Shown piece by piece: positions 27,817 through 35,953 of a stretch of 64,000 nt of DNA. The notes under the pieces are model-generated. The model saw only the letters and a list, made by a program, of their open reading frames with translations. It ran no database searches and was not told the DNA's origin. The position numbers and the translations under genes were made by a program. The DNA comes from a bacterium (GTDB lineage: Bacteria; Planctomycetota; UBA1135; UBA2386): positions 186,001-250,000 of the forward strand of contig JANSXC010000003.1 in NCBI GenBank assembly GCA_024743115.1, written 5' to 3'. The stretch's first letter is position 1. Every line of letters starts with the position of its first letter.

Positions 27817-28815
27817 TCAGCGCGCGAGCCGCGGCGGCGCGACGTCCAGTGCCGTCACCAACCCGGGGCGCGCCGCAACCGCGCCGTGCACGTTGTTGAC
27901 GAGCATCGCGGCCGTCGCCTCGTCGCCCGCGATCCCGCCCGGGAAGCTGACGTGCACGGGCGGCGTGCTGTCGAGCACGATCTCGTCGCGCGGCTCGGGC
28001 GCGCCCACGTACATCGCCAGATCGAGGTGCACGAGCGTCTGTTGTCCGGCCCGGCCGTAGCCATGGTTGCGGATACCCGCGACCTGACCCTCTTTGACCG
28101 TCAGGAACGGCGTCTTGTGGTCCTCGGCCGCAATCACCGGCTCGACCGTCTGCTCGATGTCGTCGAGTTCGAAACCGAGGCCCCGGGCGACGAGCGCCAC
28201 GGATTCCCGCATCCCGATGTGGCCGAACTTGCCGGTCGCGAGCTGCTTCTTGAACTCACCCGCGGTCAGGCCGGCACCGACCTTCTTCTGCAGCGGCAGG
28301 CGCCGTGTCGCCGCATCGACCACCCGGGTGCACTTGACCGATTGCACGTCGAACGCGACGGCCGACGCGATCACCGCCGCGAGGTCCATCGCGAAGCCGG
28401 GATTGACGCCCGTTCCCAGCACCGAACAGCCGCCGGCCTTGGCAGCCGTATCGATCCGTTCGGCCAGTTCGCCATGCTGCAGGTCCGGAACGAGCAGCTC
28501 CTCCGACGAGGACACGACGTTGACCCCGGCCCGGGCCGCGGTCTCGAGCTGCTCCACGATCGCCGGGATGAAGCTCGACGTGCAATGGATCACGGCGTCG
28601 GGCTTCAGCCGGGTCAGCGCCGCCTCGGCGTCGGCCTCGACGCTCACGCCGATCGCCTCCTGCTCGAGCAGCTCACCGACGTCGCGACCGACCTTGTCGG
28701 GATCGACATCGATCGCGCCGACCAGCTGCAGCGTCGACTTCGTCGAGACGAGACGCGCCGCGGCGAGGCCGATGGGACCGAGCCCGTACGAGACGATGCG
28801 GAGTGCGGAACTCAT
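27817..28815 (-). CDS. DapB-like NAD(P)-dependent dehydrogenase (2,4-diaminopentanoate dehydrogenase-like)
   Basis: 332 residues from ATG 28815. N-terminal Rossmann motif YGLGPIGLAAARL, CTSSFI at the nucleotide-binding edge, and GTGVNPGFAMD, a signature shared with 2,4-diaminopentanoate dehydrogenase (Ord) and related amine dehydrogenases rather than with true dihydrodipicolinate reductase, which is shorter. It should catalyse NAD(P)-linked oxidation or reductive amination of an amine; substrate not known. It is the last gene of the pdxR-pdxS-pdxT group, 77 bases after pdxT. Confidence 0.7.
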   Translation of the reverse strand: MSSALRIVSYGLGPIGLAAARLVSTKSTLQLVGAIDVDPDKVGRDVGELLEQEAIGVSVEADAEAALTRLKPDAVIHCTSSFIPAIVEQLETAARAGVNVVSSSEELLVPDLQHGELAERIDTAAKAGGCSVLGTGVNPGFAMDLAAVIASAVAFDVQSVKCTRVVDAATRRLPLQKKVGAGLTAGEFKKQLATGKFGHIGMRESVALVARGLGFELDDIEQTVEPVIAAEDHKTPFLTVKEGQVAGIRNHGYGRAGQQTLVHLDLAMYVGAPEPRDEIVLDSTPPVHVSFPGGIAGDEATAAMLVNNVHGAVAARPGLVTALDVAPPRLAR

Positions 28816-28892
28816 GGGCCGCCACACGGTAGCGTCAACGGGAGGGGTTGCACGCCCTTTGGCCCGACCAGGCTCGGGGCCTCCCGCGCACG

Positions 28893-29546
28893 TCAGCCGG
28901 CGATCTCGGTGGCGTTCTCCGACCCGGCCGGCACGACCCGCGACGGGCCCGGCGCCGCCACGCCGCCGCCGCCTACCATCCGAACGAACAGCTCGGTGAC
29001 CGGGTGATCCGGCGTCAGCTCGGGATGGAACGCCGCGGCGAGGATCGGCCCGCGCCGGACCAGCACCGGGTCGTCGCCGCGCCGCGCCAGCACCTCGCAA
29101 TCAGCCGTGACCGCGGTGATCCGGGGCGCCCGGATGAACGTGCCCGTCATCGCCGCGGGCAGTCGTTCGCCAGCGGCATCGCACCGCAGCCCGAACGTAC
29201 CGGAGTGCAGCTGCCGGCCATAGCCGTTGCGCACGACCCGAATCGGCAGCCGTCCGTAGCTGCGCTGCTCAGGCTCGACGCTCTCGGCAAGGAGGATCAT
29301 GCCCGCGCACGTCGCGAACACGGGGATGCCGGAGTCCAGCGCCGTTCCCAGCGGTTCGAACAGTCCCTCGACGCCGAGCAACCGCAGCATCGTCGAACTC
29401 TCACCACCCGGCAGCACCAGCCCGTCCAGCCCGGCCAACGCCGCCGCGTCGCGCACGAGCCGGGTCTGCAGACCGGCGCGCCGCAGCGCGGCGTCGTGCT
29501 CGGCGAAGTCGCCCTGGAGCGCAAGAATGCCGACGGTCCTGGTCAT
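28893..29546 (-). CDS. pdxT: Pyridoxal 5'-phosphate synthase glutaminase subunit PdxT
   Basis: 217 residues from ATG 29546. PdxT releases ammonia from glutamine for PdxS. Motifs: VGILALQGDFAEH at the N-terminus, LPGGESSTM (about 45-53), nucleophile Cys80 in FATCAGM, and HPE with His174/Glu176 completing the triad. The C-terminal tail (GPSRVVPAGSENATEIAG) is longer than usual. It lies 39 bases behind pdxS, its obligate partner. Confidence 0.95.
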   Translation of the reverse strand: MTRTVGILALQGDFAEHDAALRRAGLQTRLVRDAAALAGLDGLVLPGGESSTMLRLLGVEGLFEPLGTALDSGIPVFATCAGMILLAESVEPEQRSYGRLPIRVVRNGYGRQLHSGTFGLRCDAAGERLPAAMTGTFIRAPRITAVTADCEVLARRGDDPVLVRRGPILAAAFHPELTPDHPVTELFVRMVGGGGVAAPGPSRVVPAGSENATEIAG

Positions 29547-29585
29547 GTTCGTTCGGTGCGCCAACGAGGTTCTCGGTCGCCCGAC

Positions 29586-30503
29586 TCAGATCCCCCGACT
29601 CGCGAGCCGCTCGTCGGCGGCCAACGTATCGATGTTGATCCCGACCATCGGCTCCCCGAGACCCTTGCTGACCTCGACGAGCACCTTCGGGTCCTCGAAG
29701 TGGGTCACCGCGCGCACGATCGCCTTCGCCCGCAGCGCCGGGTCGCCGGACTTGAAGATGCCCGAGCCGACGAACACGGCCTCGGCACCGAGCTGCATCA
29801 TCAGCGACGCATCGGCGGGGGTCGCGACGCCGCCGGCCGAGAAGTTGGGCACGGGCAGCTTCTGGCACTCGGCGACCCAGGCGACGAGTTCGGCGGGCAC
29901 GCGGTACTCGACGGCCTTCTTCTCGAGGACCTTCTCGTCCTGGCCACGCAGCTCGCGGATCTGTGTCCACAGCGTGCGCATGTGGCGCACGGCTTCGACG
30001 ACGTTGCCGGTGCCGGCCTCGCCCTTGGTGCGGATCATCGCCGCGCCCTCGTGGATCCGCCGCAGCGCCTCGCCGAGGTCACGGCAGCCGCACACGAACG
30101 GCGTCTTGAACGGCCGCTTGTCGACGTGGAAGTGTTCGTCCGCGGGCGTCAGCACCTCGCTCTCGTCGATGCAGTCGACCTCCATCGCCTCGAGCATCTG
30201 CGCTTCGACGAAGTGACCGATACGCACCTTGGCCATGACCGGGATGTTCACCGCTTTCTGGATGCCCGCGATCATCTCGGGGTCGCTCGCGCGCGCGACG
30301 CCGCCGTCCTTGCGGATGTCGGCGGGCACGCGCTCGAGTGCCATCACCGCGCAGGCGCCGGCGTCTTCGGCGATGCGCGCCTGTTCGGCGTCGACGACGT
30401 CCATGATGACGCCGCCCTTGAGCTGCTCACAGAAACCGATCTTGCTGACGACTTCTTCGGCGGTGAAGCCGGGAACGGAACGGGGAGGGTGGTTGCTGGC
30501 CAT
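29586..30503 (-). CDS. pdxS: Pyridoxal 5'-phosphate synthase lyase subunit PdxS
   Basis: 305 residues, a TIM-barrel enzyme forming PLP from ribose 5-phosphate, glyceraldehyde 3-phosphate and ammonia. Characteristic stretches: [20 protein letters not shown] with Asp35, [16 protein letters not shown] with Lys92 (first Schiff-base lysine), [17 protein letters not shown] with Lys160 (second lysine) and [12 protein letters not shown] with the phosphate-binding glycines. Full length. Presence of PdxS/PdxT indicates the DXP-independent PLP route. Confidence 0.97.
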   Translation of the reverse strand: MASNHPPRSVPGFTAEEVVSKIGFCEQLKGGVIMDVVDAEQARIAEDAGACAVMALERVPADIRKDGGVARASDPEMIAGIQKAVNIPVMAKVRIGHFVEAQMLEAMEVDCIDESEVLTPADEHFHVDKRPFKTPFVCGCRDLGEALRRIHEGAAMIRTKGEAGTGNVVEAVRHMRTLWTQIRELRGQDEKVLEKKAVEYRVPAELVAWVAECQKLPVPNFSAGGVATPADASLMMQLGAEAVFVGSGIFKSGDPALRAKAIVRAVTHFEDPKVLVEVSKGLGEPMVGINIDTLAADERLASRGI

Positions 30504-30548
30504 GGTTGGCGGGGGTTGAGGTCGGTAGGGTTTCGTTGGGAGGTAGGT

Positions 30549-32087
30549 TCACAGAAAGGGCGTCGCCACCGGGTCGGCAGCGATCTCGCGGGCACATTCG
30601 CCGAGCACGGCGATGCCGGCGTTGATCTGGTCGCTGTCGGCACGCGTCAGTGACAAGCGCACGCCGGACGAAGGCCGGTCGAACGGGTCGAAGGCGCGCC
30701 CGGGCAACAGGCGCACGCCGCGCTCGTTGCAGAGTTCGGCGAGGCGGTCGCCCTGCCCGGCGCGCGGCATGTCGAGCCAGGAGAGGTAGCCGCCGTCGGG
30801 TGAGGTGACGCGGCAACCGGCGGGCAGTTCGCGTTCGCAGGCCGCATGCAGCGTGGCATGGCGACGTTCGAGTTCGGCGCGCAGCTCGTCGAGGTAGCGG
30901 TCGAAGGCGCCGCTGGCGAAGAACTGCACGAGTGCGGCCTGCAGCAGCGGGCTGGTCTCGAGATCGACGAAGCGCTTCACCGCCGCCATCGGCTGCAGCA
31001 CGTCCGCGGTGCCGATCGCCCAGCCGATACGCAGCGCGGGGAACAGCTCCTTGCTCGCGCTGCCCACGGTGACCGTGAGCCCGCGCGGATCGAGCGATCG
31101 CAGGCTCGGCAGCGGCTCTCCGCGAAAACGCAGCGACTGCTGATACTCGTCCTCCACGACTGGCACGTCCGTCGCCGCGACGACATCCATGAGCTGGCGC
31201 CGCTGCGCGAGATCGAGCGTGCGGCCGGTCGGGTTGTGGAACGTCGGCATCAGGTAGACCAGCCGAGCCCGCGAGTGCTGCAGCACGCGCGCCAGCTGTT
31301 CGAGGTCGAGGCCATCCGCACGGAATGGCACGGCGACGGTCTCGAGACCATGCGCCTCGAGCAGACCGAACATCTGGTGGTAGGACGGTGCCGTGACGAC
31401 GACCGCATCGCCCGGCGCGCAGAACGTGCGCAACGCCAGATCGAGCCCCTGCTGGGCGCCGCCGGTGATCAACACGTCGTCGACGGTGACCGTGGGGTCG
31501 GTCGCCCGCGCCCGCCCGACGAATGCGGTCCGCAGCTCCTCCAGGCCGTAGGCCGACAGCCCGTAGCCGAGCAACTCGGGGCCGTGTCGGAGCAGGCCGG
31601 CGTCCATCGCGGCGCGCCACTCCGCGACCGGGAAGCGATCGCTGTCGGGGGCGAGCTCCGCGAAGTTCGCGACCAGCGGCTGGCCCGCGGCGAGTTCGGG
31701 CGCACCAGGCATCTCGAGCGTGCGACGCAGCGCCGCGGTCGCGAAGGGGCTCAGCGGCCGGCGCTCGCCGGTCGTCCCGGCGGCTGCCTTCGCCGAGCGC
31801 GAACCACTCGTCGGCGCCGCGTCCTCGCGTGGCTCACCGCCTTCACCCAGGACGATCGTGCCGCGCCCGACCGTCGCCTCGACCAGCCCGAGCCGCGCGA
31901 GTTCGCGATACGCGTCCTGCACCGTCGCCCGGGTCACTCCACACCCGCTGGCGACCTCACGAATCGTGGGCAGCCGGTCGCCGCGCGGGATCCGACCGAG
32001 CTCGATCGCCCGCGCGAAGAACGCGCTGATCTGAGCCGTGAGCGGCATCGTGGCCGCCCGGTCGAGTTCGGGGAGAACGGATCGCAT
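30549..32087 (-). CDS. pdxR: MocR-type GntR/aminotransferase regulator, probably PdxR
   Basis: 512 residues from ATG 32087. An N-terminal winged helix (LPTIREVASGCGVTRATVQDAYRELARLGLVEA, cited in part: ATVQDAYRELARLGL) is joined by a linker to a type I aminotransferase fold with SASKELFPALRIGW; Lys346 is the expected PLP-binding residue. MocR proteins sense PLP or amino compounds without catalysing transamination in vivo. Position immediately upstream of pdxS and pdxT on the same strand points to a PdxR that activates PLP synthesis and represses itself. A TTG start at 32123 is an alternative. Confidence 0.85.
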   Translation of the reverse strand: MRSVLPELDRAATMPLTAQISAFFARAIELGRIPRGDRLPTIREVASGCGVTRATVQDAYRELARLGLVEATVGRGTIVLGEGGEPREDAAPTSGSRSAKAAAGTTGERRPLSPFATAALRRTLEMPGAPELAAGQPLVANFAELAPDSDRFPVAEWRAAMDAGLLRHGPELLGYGLSAYGLEELRTAFVGRARATDPTVTVDDVLITGGAQQGLDLALRTFCAPGDAVVVTAPSYHQMFGLLEAHGLETVAVPFRADGLDLEQLARVLQHSRARLVYLMPTFHNPTGRTLDLAQRRQLMDVVAATDVPVVEDEYQQSLRFRGEPLPSLRSLDPRGLTVTVGSASKELFPALRIGWAIGTADVLQPMAAVKRFVDLETSPLLQAALVQFFASGAFDRYLDELRAELERRHATLHAACERELPAGCRVTSPDGGYLSWLDMPRAGQGDRLAELCNERGVRLLPGRAFDPFDRPSSGVRLSLTRADSDQINAGIAVLGECAREIAADPVATPFL

Positions 32088-32125
32088 GGGACTGTTCGAA
32101 TGAGTGGGAAGGGTACGAGCCAAGC

Positions 32126-32152
32126 TTGTCCGGTCAATTGGGACAATTTGTC
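32126..32152 (-). promoter_or_regulatory. Candidate PdxR operator upstream of pdxR
   Basis: Three boxes: TTGTC (32126-32130), GACAA (32142-32146) and TTGTC (32148-32152). TTGTCC and GGACAA form an inverted pair 10 bases apart, and GACAA/TTGTC form a second one a base apart. Located 39-65 bases upstream of the pdxR start, where MocR regulators commonly bind repeated boxes. Confidence 0.4.
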
Positions 32153-32326
32153 TTCAGGGCCGTTTCCAAGACCGGAGCGGCACCGGGGCCCACACCGACT
32201 TGAGGGCGGGCGCCGAGTTGTCTCACGCCGAATGGCCCCTGCCACGGCATCGACCGCCTCCTGACCGCTGCGATCTTCGACAGTGTCTCACTTTCCGTCC
32301 GATGATCGGAGCCTCGGGGGAGCACC

Positions 32327-33328
32327 GTGGAGAACAACACAACACAATGGGTGGTAATCGGTTGTGCAGGCCTGACTGGGCTCGTCGCAATCGTCGTTCC
32401 CAATCTCGACCAGCGTGACCCGACGCCAATGCAGGTGTCCGCGGCCTTCGTCGACCGCTACGACCTGGCACCGCGGCCCGCCCGCGCCGCCTTCGAGCGG
32501 CCGCCGGGCTTCGAGCCGGTCCGACCTGCCGGCATGCGGTTCGATCCGATGCCAATCGGCGAGACCGCCGGCACGCGACAAGACGTACCCGATCGCACCG
32601 AATTGGTGATCGCGCTGGGTCAGCAGGCCCGGAGCCTGTGCGGCGACCGACTCGCCGCAGGGTTCGCCGCGGCCGCGCCCGACTACGCCGCGTCGTTCCC
32701 GGAGTCCAAGGACCGCGACGCAATCGAACTGCGCATGCTCAATCGCGTCGACGCCGCGCTCATCGCCGGCAAACTATCGCCGCGTGAGCGGGCCGCCGGC
32801 GTCCGCGAGACCCCGCTCGGCCTCGAGCTCTGGGCCCTCGCCGTTGCGCCCGACTTCCCGGCCGACTCGCTGACAAGCACGGTCGTGCGCCAGGTGCTCA
32901 CGGGCGAGATCAAGAACTGGCAGCGCCTCGGCCACGACCGCGGCCCCGCCGTTGTCGTCGTGCCGTCGGGCCGCGACCAGACTCGCCGCGCCGCGCGCTC
33001 GCTCATCCTCGGTGACGCGTTCGCGCCCGAAGCCATCCGCGTCGCCGACGACCGCCACGTGCGAGACCAGCTTCTCCGCCACGAGGGCGCGATCGCGGTC
33101 GTCCGCGTGCCGTCGACCGCGCCGGTCGGAATGAAGCTCCTGCAGATCGACTGGAACCCGCCGACGCCCGAGGCGTTTGCCTACGGCAACTACCCCTACG
33201 GCGTGCCGCTCGCACTCGTCACCTCGGCGCGGGTCGACGGCGGCGTGCAGGCGTTCCTCGACTACGTGCGTTCCGAGGACGGCCGCGAGGCGTTCGGCAA
33301 CCACGTGCTGTTGCCGGTCCGGCGGTAG
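32327..33328 (+). CDS. PstS-like substrate-binding domain protein
   Basis: 333 residues from GTG 32327, with GGAG at 32319-32322. A short hydrophobic segment (WVVIGCAGLTGLVAIVV) anchors or exports it. The C-terminal half carries the phosphate-binding-protein-like sequence VRQVLTGEIKNWQRLGHDRGP..VVVPSGRDQT, matching the IFxGxxxxW...PxGSGT region of PstS family proteins. The usual serine-rich N-terminal phosphate loop is not obvious, so the ligand may not be phosphate. No ABC permease or ATPase genes are nearby. Confidence 0.65.
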   Translation: MENNTTQWVVIGCAGLTGLVAIVVPNLDQRDPTPMQVSAAFVDRYDLAPRPARAAFERPPGFEPVRPAGMRFDPMPIGETAGTRQDVPDRTELVIALGQQARSLCGDRLAAGFAAAAPDYAASFPESKDRDAIELRMLNRVDAALIAGKLSPRERAAGVRETPLGLELWALAVAPDFPADSLTSTVVRQVLTGEIKNWQRLGHDRGPAVVVVPSGRDQTRRAARSLILGDAFAPEAIRVADDRHVRDQLLRHEGAIAVVRVPSTAPVGMKLLQIDWNPPTPEAFAYGNYPYGVPLALVTSARVDGGVQAFLDYVRSEDGREAFGNHVLLPVRR

Positions 33329-33349
33329 CGGACGCGGCGCCAGGGCGAC

Positions 33350-34156
33350 TCAGCTCCCGGCGACCGCACGCTCGGTCAGGTATTCGCCGACGTCTTCGAG
33401 CAGCGCTTCCGCGCTGATGGTCGGCGGCAGCGGCTCGGGCTCGACCACGAGGTCGTTCTCCAGCACGCGCTGGCGGACGTCGAGACGGTTCTTGAGGTCA
33501 TCCAGCATGGCGCGGGCCTCGGAGAGCGCCGTCGCATCCAGATCCAGCGTCGGCGAACGTGCTTCCAGCGCGTCGACCTGACGCTTCTGGACGCGCAGCT
33601 GAGCGATCAGATCCTCGAGCTGCAGCTTCTCCGAGCGCACGGCATCGAGCTTCTCGCGGGCCGCCACCACGCTCTTCTGCTGGCGCTCGTGCAGGGCCCG
33701 CTTGCTGTCGAGCTGCGCCCGCTCGTTCTTCACGCGCTGGAACGCGCGCTTGAGGCGCAGCGCAACCCGGTCGCGGGCGCCGGTCACCTGGTCCGGGCCA
33801 CCGGCGAGGATCACCACACCGTCGGCGGGCCGGCGAACGGTCAGACCGAGCAAGTCCGCGTCACGGCGCAGTGAGTGTTCGGCCTTGGCGATCTTGACGG
33901 TGAGCGATTCGACTTCGCGGCCGAGGTTCTCGAGGTCGACCTCGGCGCGGGCGACCTCGCTCTTGCAGACCACGATCTGCGGTTCGATGGCGGCGACGAG
34001 CTCGGTCGCGCGTTCGATCTCGAACTCGATCGGCACCTGGTCGTTGATCTCGTCCTTGGCGAGGGCGAAGACGGTGGCGGCGTAGCTGGGGAAAACGAAA
34101 GCCAGCACGGCGGTGAGGGCCGAGACGGCGGCGAGGAGCTTCAGGGAGGTCTTCAT
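33350..34156 (-). CDS. Membrane-anchored or exported coiled-coil protein
   Basis: 268 residues. MKTSLKLLAAVSALTAVLAFVFPSYA is a signal peptide or N-terminal anchor. Residues about 45-235 show heptad patterns (VARAEVDLENLGREVESL, SEKLQLEDLIAQLRVQKRQV) interrupted by a short DLLGLTVRRPADGVVILAGG segment. Structural role likely; no enzymatic motif. Divergent from the sigma factor gene that heads the CHAT-NACHT unit; whether it belongs to that system is unknown. Confidence 0.55.
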   Translation of the reverse strand: MKTSLKLLAAVSALTAVLAFVFPSYAATVFALAKDEINDQVPIEFEIERATELVAAIEPQIVVCKSEVARAEVDLENLGREVESLTVKIAKAEHSLRRDADLLGLTVRRPADGVVILAGGPDQVTGARDRVALRLKRAFQRVKNERAQLDSKRALHERQQKSVVAAREKLDAVRSEKLQLEDLIAQLRVQKRQVDALEARSPTLDLDATALSEARAMLDDLKNRLDVRQRVLENDLVVEPEPLPPTISAEALLEDVGEYLTERAVAGS

Positions 34157-34468
34157 GGCGGTCGGTTTCGGTTCGGGGGTGTTGGGGAGCGGTCGGCCGC
34201 GATTCGCGGTGCGACCTCCGACTCAGCCAGGGCGACCCGGAGACCTTTCGGGAAATGCCACGAATTGCCCACGGCGGCCGAGCGGATCGACCAGCAATCC
34301 CGTCGCCGTCGCGCTATCTTCAGGCCCTGAAGGACGTCAGGTGCCCGGTTGGCGATTCCGGTGAAAACTCGAAGCAGTTGGAAAGGCCCGTGCCGGCCCC
34401 GGGCTGTGCAAGTGCCGTTGTGCCAGTGCCGTCCCCGCCGCCCCTGACCTCCTCCTCCCCCGGCAACC
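34157..34468. promoter_or_regulatory. 312-base divergent intergenic region with a TTCAGG palindrome
   Basis: Separates the leftward coiled-coil gene from the rightward sigma factor gene and must hold both promoters. A perfect palindrome TTCAGG-C-CCTGAA lies at 34319-34331, about 140 bases upstream of the sigma start; it could be an operator. I see no clear -35/-10 pair. Confidence 0.35.
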
Positions 34469-35200
34469 ATGCAACTACCAGACAGCGTTCCACGCCCGAA
34501 TCCGCCCGAAGCGTTCTCGGACTGGCTCGGGCGCATGGATGAAGCATCCACTAACTGGGTGATCGACTGGATCGTCTCGATACTCGCGAAGTACCGCAGG
34601 TCGTACAAGCGGGTCGTCGGTGCAGAGTCAGAGTTCAAAGAGCTGTGCCAGGAGGTCTTTGCCAGCACGTTTGACCGCTTCACCCTTCGCGGTGACGGGT
34701 GGGTGCCTCAACTCAGCCGCTACGTCAGCATGGCCGGCGAACGCTACTGCCTACGGCAAGTCACGCGACTCAAGCGTCAGCAGCCGTCTGTTGGCCCGAT
34801 CGAGGATCAGCCAGCCCTAGACGTAGAGGACTATCGAGCCCCAGACGCGACGGTCGAGAGTCGCGAGTTCCAGCACTTGTTTCGCGCCACCCTGCAGGAC
34901 AAGCATCTGAAACCGCGGGACCTCACGGTGATCTTCCTCAAGTACCGTGGCAAGAGCTCCCGCTGGATCGGGGAACGCATGGGGATGCGGACCGCCGCCG
35001 TTGACACGTGGTTCCACCGCGCGAAGAAGAGCTTCCGTCAGTGCTGGATCAAGCTTCACGGCGCCAAGTCGTGGAACGACTACTTTCCCGACGACGATCA
35101 GGGCCGCGACGGTTCCGGGGATCGGCAGGGGACTGACTTCACCAACGAACAGGACCGCGACCATGGCAGTGATGGCCTGGAGCGCGGCATCGGAGATTGA
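34469..35200 (+). CDS. Sigma-70-like (ECF-type) RNA polymerase sigma factor
   Basis: 243 residues. A region 2-like helix set (FKELCQEVFASTFDRF, YVSMAGERYCLRQVTRLKRQ) is followed by a region 4 helix-turn-helix (LTVIFLKYRGKSSRWIGERM..AAVDTWFHRAKKSFRQ, about 150-190), with the RxKxxF pattern of ECF factors. The last 45 residues are acidic and low-complexity. It lies 2 bases before the next gene and heads the unit with the CHAT-NACHT-FGE gene, so it probably controls that unit. Confidence 0.75.
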   Translation: MQLPDSVPRPNPPEAFSDWLGRMDEASTNWVIDWIVSILAKYRRSYKRVVGAESEFKELCQEVFASTFDRFTLRGDGWVPQLSRYVSMAGERYCLRQVTRLKRQQPSVGPIEDQPALDVEDYRAPDATVESREFQHLFRATLQDKHLKPRDLTVIFLKYRGKSSRWIGERMGMRTAAVDTWFHRAKKSFRQCWIKLHGAKSWNDYFPDDDQGRDGSGDRQGTDFTNEQDRDHGSDGLERGIGD

Positions 35201-35202
35201 TC

Positions 35203-35940
35203 ATGGCGACTACCAACGACAGCCACGAAGCTCCTGAGCCGTCCGACCCCAATCAGCGTTTTGCGGATCGTCTGCACTCCTACTGCGACCTACCGCTCAC
35301 CGAAGAAGACCTGGCGATGTTGCCTGACGACATCCGACACCACGTTGCAAACGACGACGAAGCCAGGCGCCGCGCGAAAGCGGCCATGTTGGACCGCGTG
35401 GACGCGCGCACCCGCGCTGCGGTCCGTGCCGATCGCGCGGCGAAGCAAGCCACCGAACGACTCGGGGCTCGAATGCTGCAGCGGCTGAAGGACGACGTCG
35501 CCGACGCGATCGCGTGGTGCAAGGAACTGTTCGACAGCACTCCGGCAGCCACTGCCATGAGCTGGCCGGACAGCACCGTATCCCTGATCGTCGAGGACGA
35601 GGAACAGGTCGAACACGAGTTCGAAGCGCAACTGGCAGAAGAGATCCAGCGCACGGCGGATGGCAAGCTGCGGGTCACCCTGCAGGCGCCGATCACCGGA
35701 TTCCCCGGTTGGAACGGCGCGAACGCCATGCTGTTCCTCGGTCCGGCACCGGACCCGACCTTGTGGCGCGGCACGTGGATCACGATGCCAACGCTCGCCA
35801 AGCACGTAGGGGATGCCGCACTGCTCGAGTACGAGTTCGAACTGACCGGGAACCAGGGCGACCCCGCGCGAGATGCCGTCGACGCGCCGGTCTGCCCGCG
35901 CACGATCCGCCAGATTCGACTGTTTCCGCTGCGCGACTGA
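35203..35940 (+). CDS. Protein of unknown function between sigma factor and CHAT-NACHT gene
   Basis: 245 residues from ATG 35203, chosen for its GGAG ribosome binding site (35192-35195). The N-terminal half is helical and charged (ADRLHSYCDLPLTEEDLAML, an Ala/Arg-rich helix about 55-100). The C-terminal half (VSLIVEDEEQVEHEFEAQL, LRVTLQAPITGFPGWNG, LLEYEFELTGN) looks like a beta-sandwich. No transmembrane helix. Position suggests an anti-sigma or adaptor for the CHAT-NACHT protein; this is inference only. Confidence 0.55.
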   Translation: MATTNDSHEAPEPSDPNQRFADRLHSYCDLPLTEEDLAMLPDDIRHHVANDDEARRRAKAAMLDRVDARTRAAVRADRAAKQATERLGARMLQRLKDDVADAIAWCKELFDSTPAATAMSWPDSTVSLIVEDEEQVEHEFEAQLAEEIQRTADGKLRVTLQAPITGFPGWNGANAMLFLGPAPDPTLWRGTWITMPTLAKHVGDAALLEYEFELTGNQGDPARDAVDAPVCPRTIRQIRLFPLRD

Positions 35941-35953
35941 GGCGCCTGGCTGG

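Noticed and set aside
33350..34156. SMC-like chromosome protein
   Set aside because: Coiled coil only; no ATPase head motifs, and it has an export signal.
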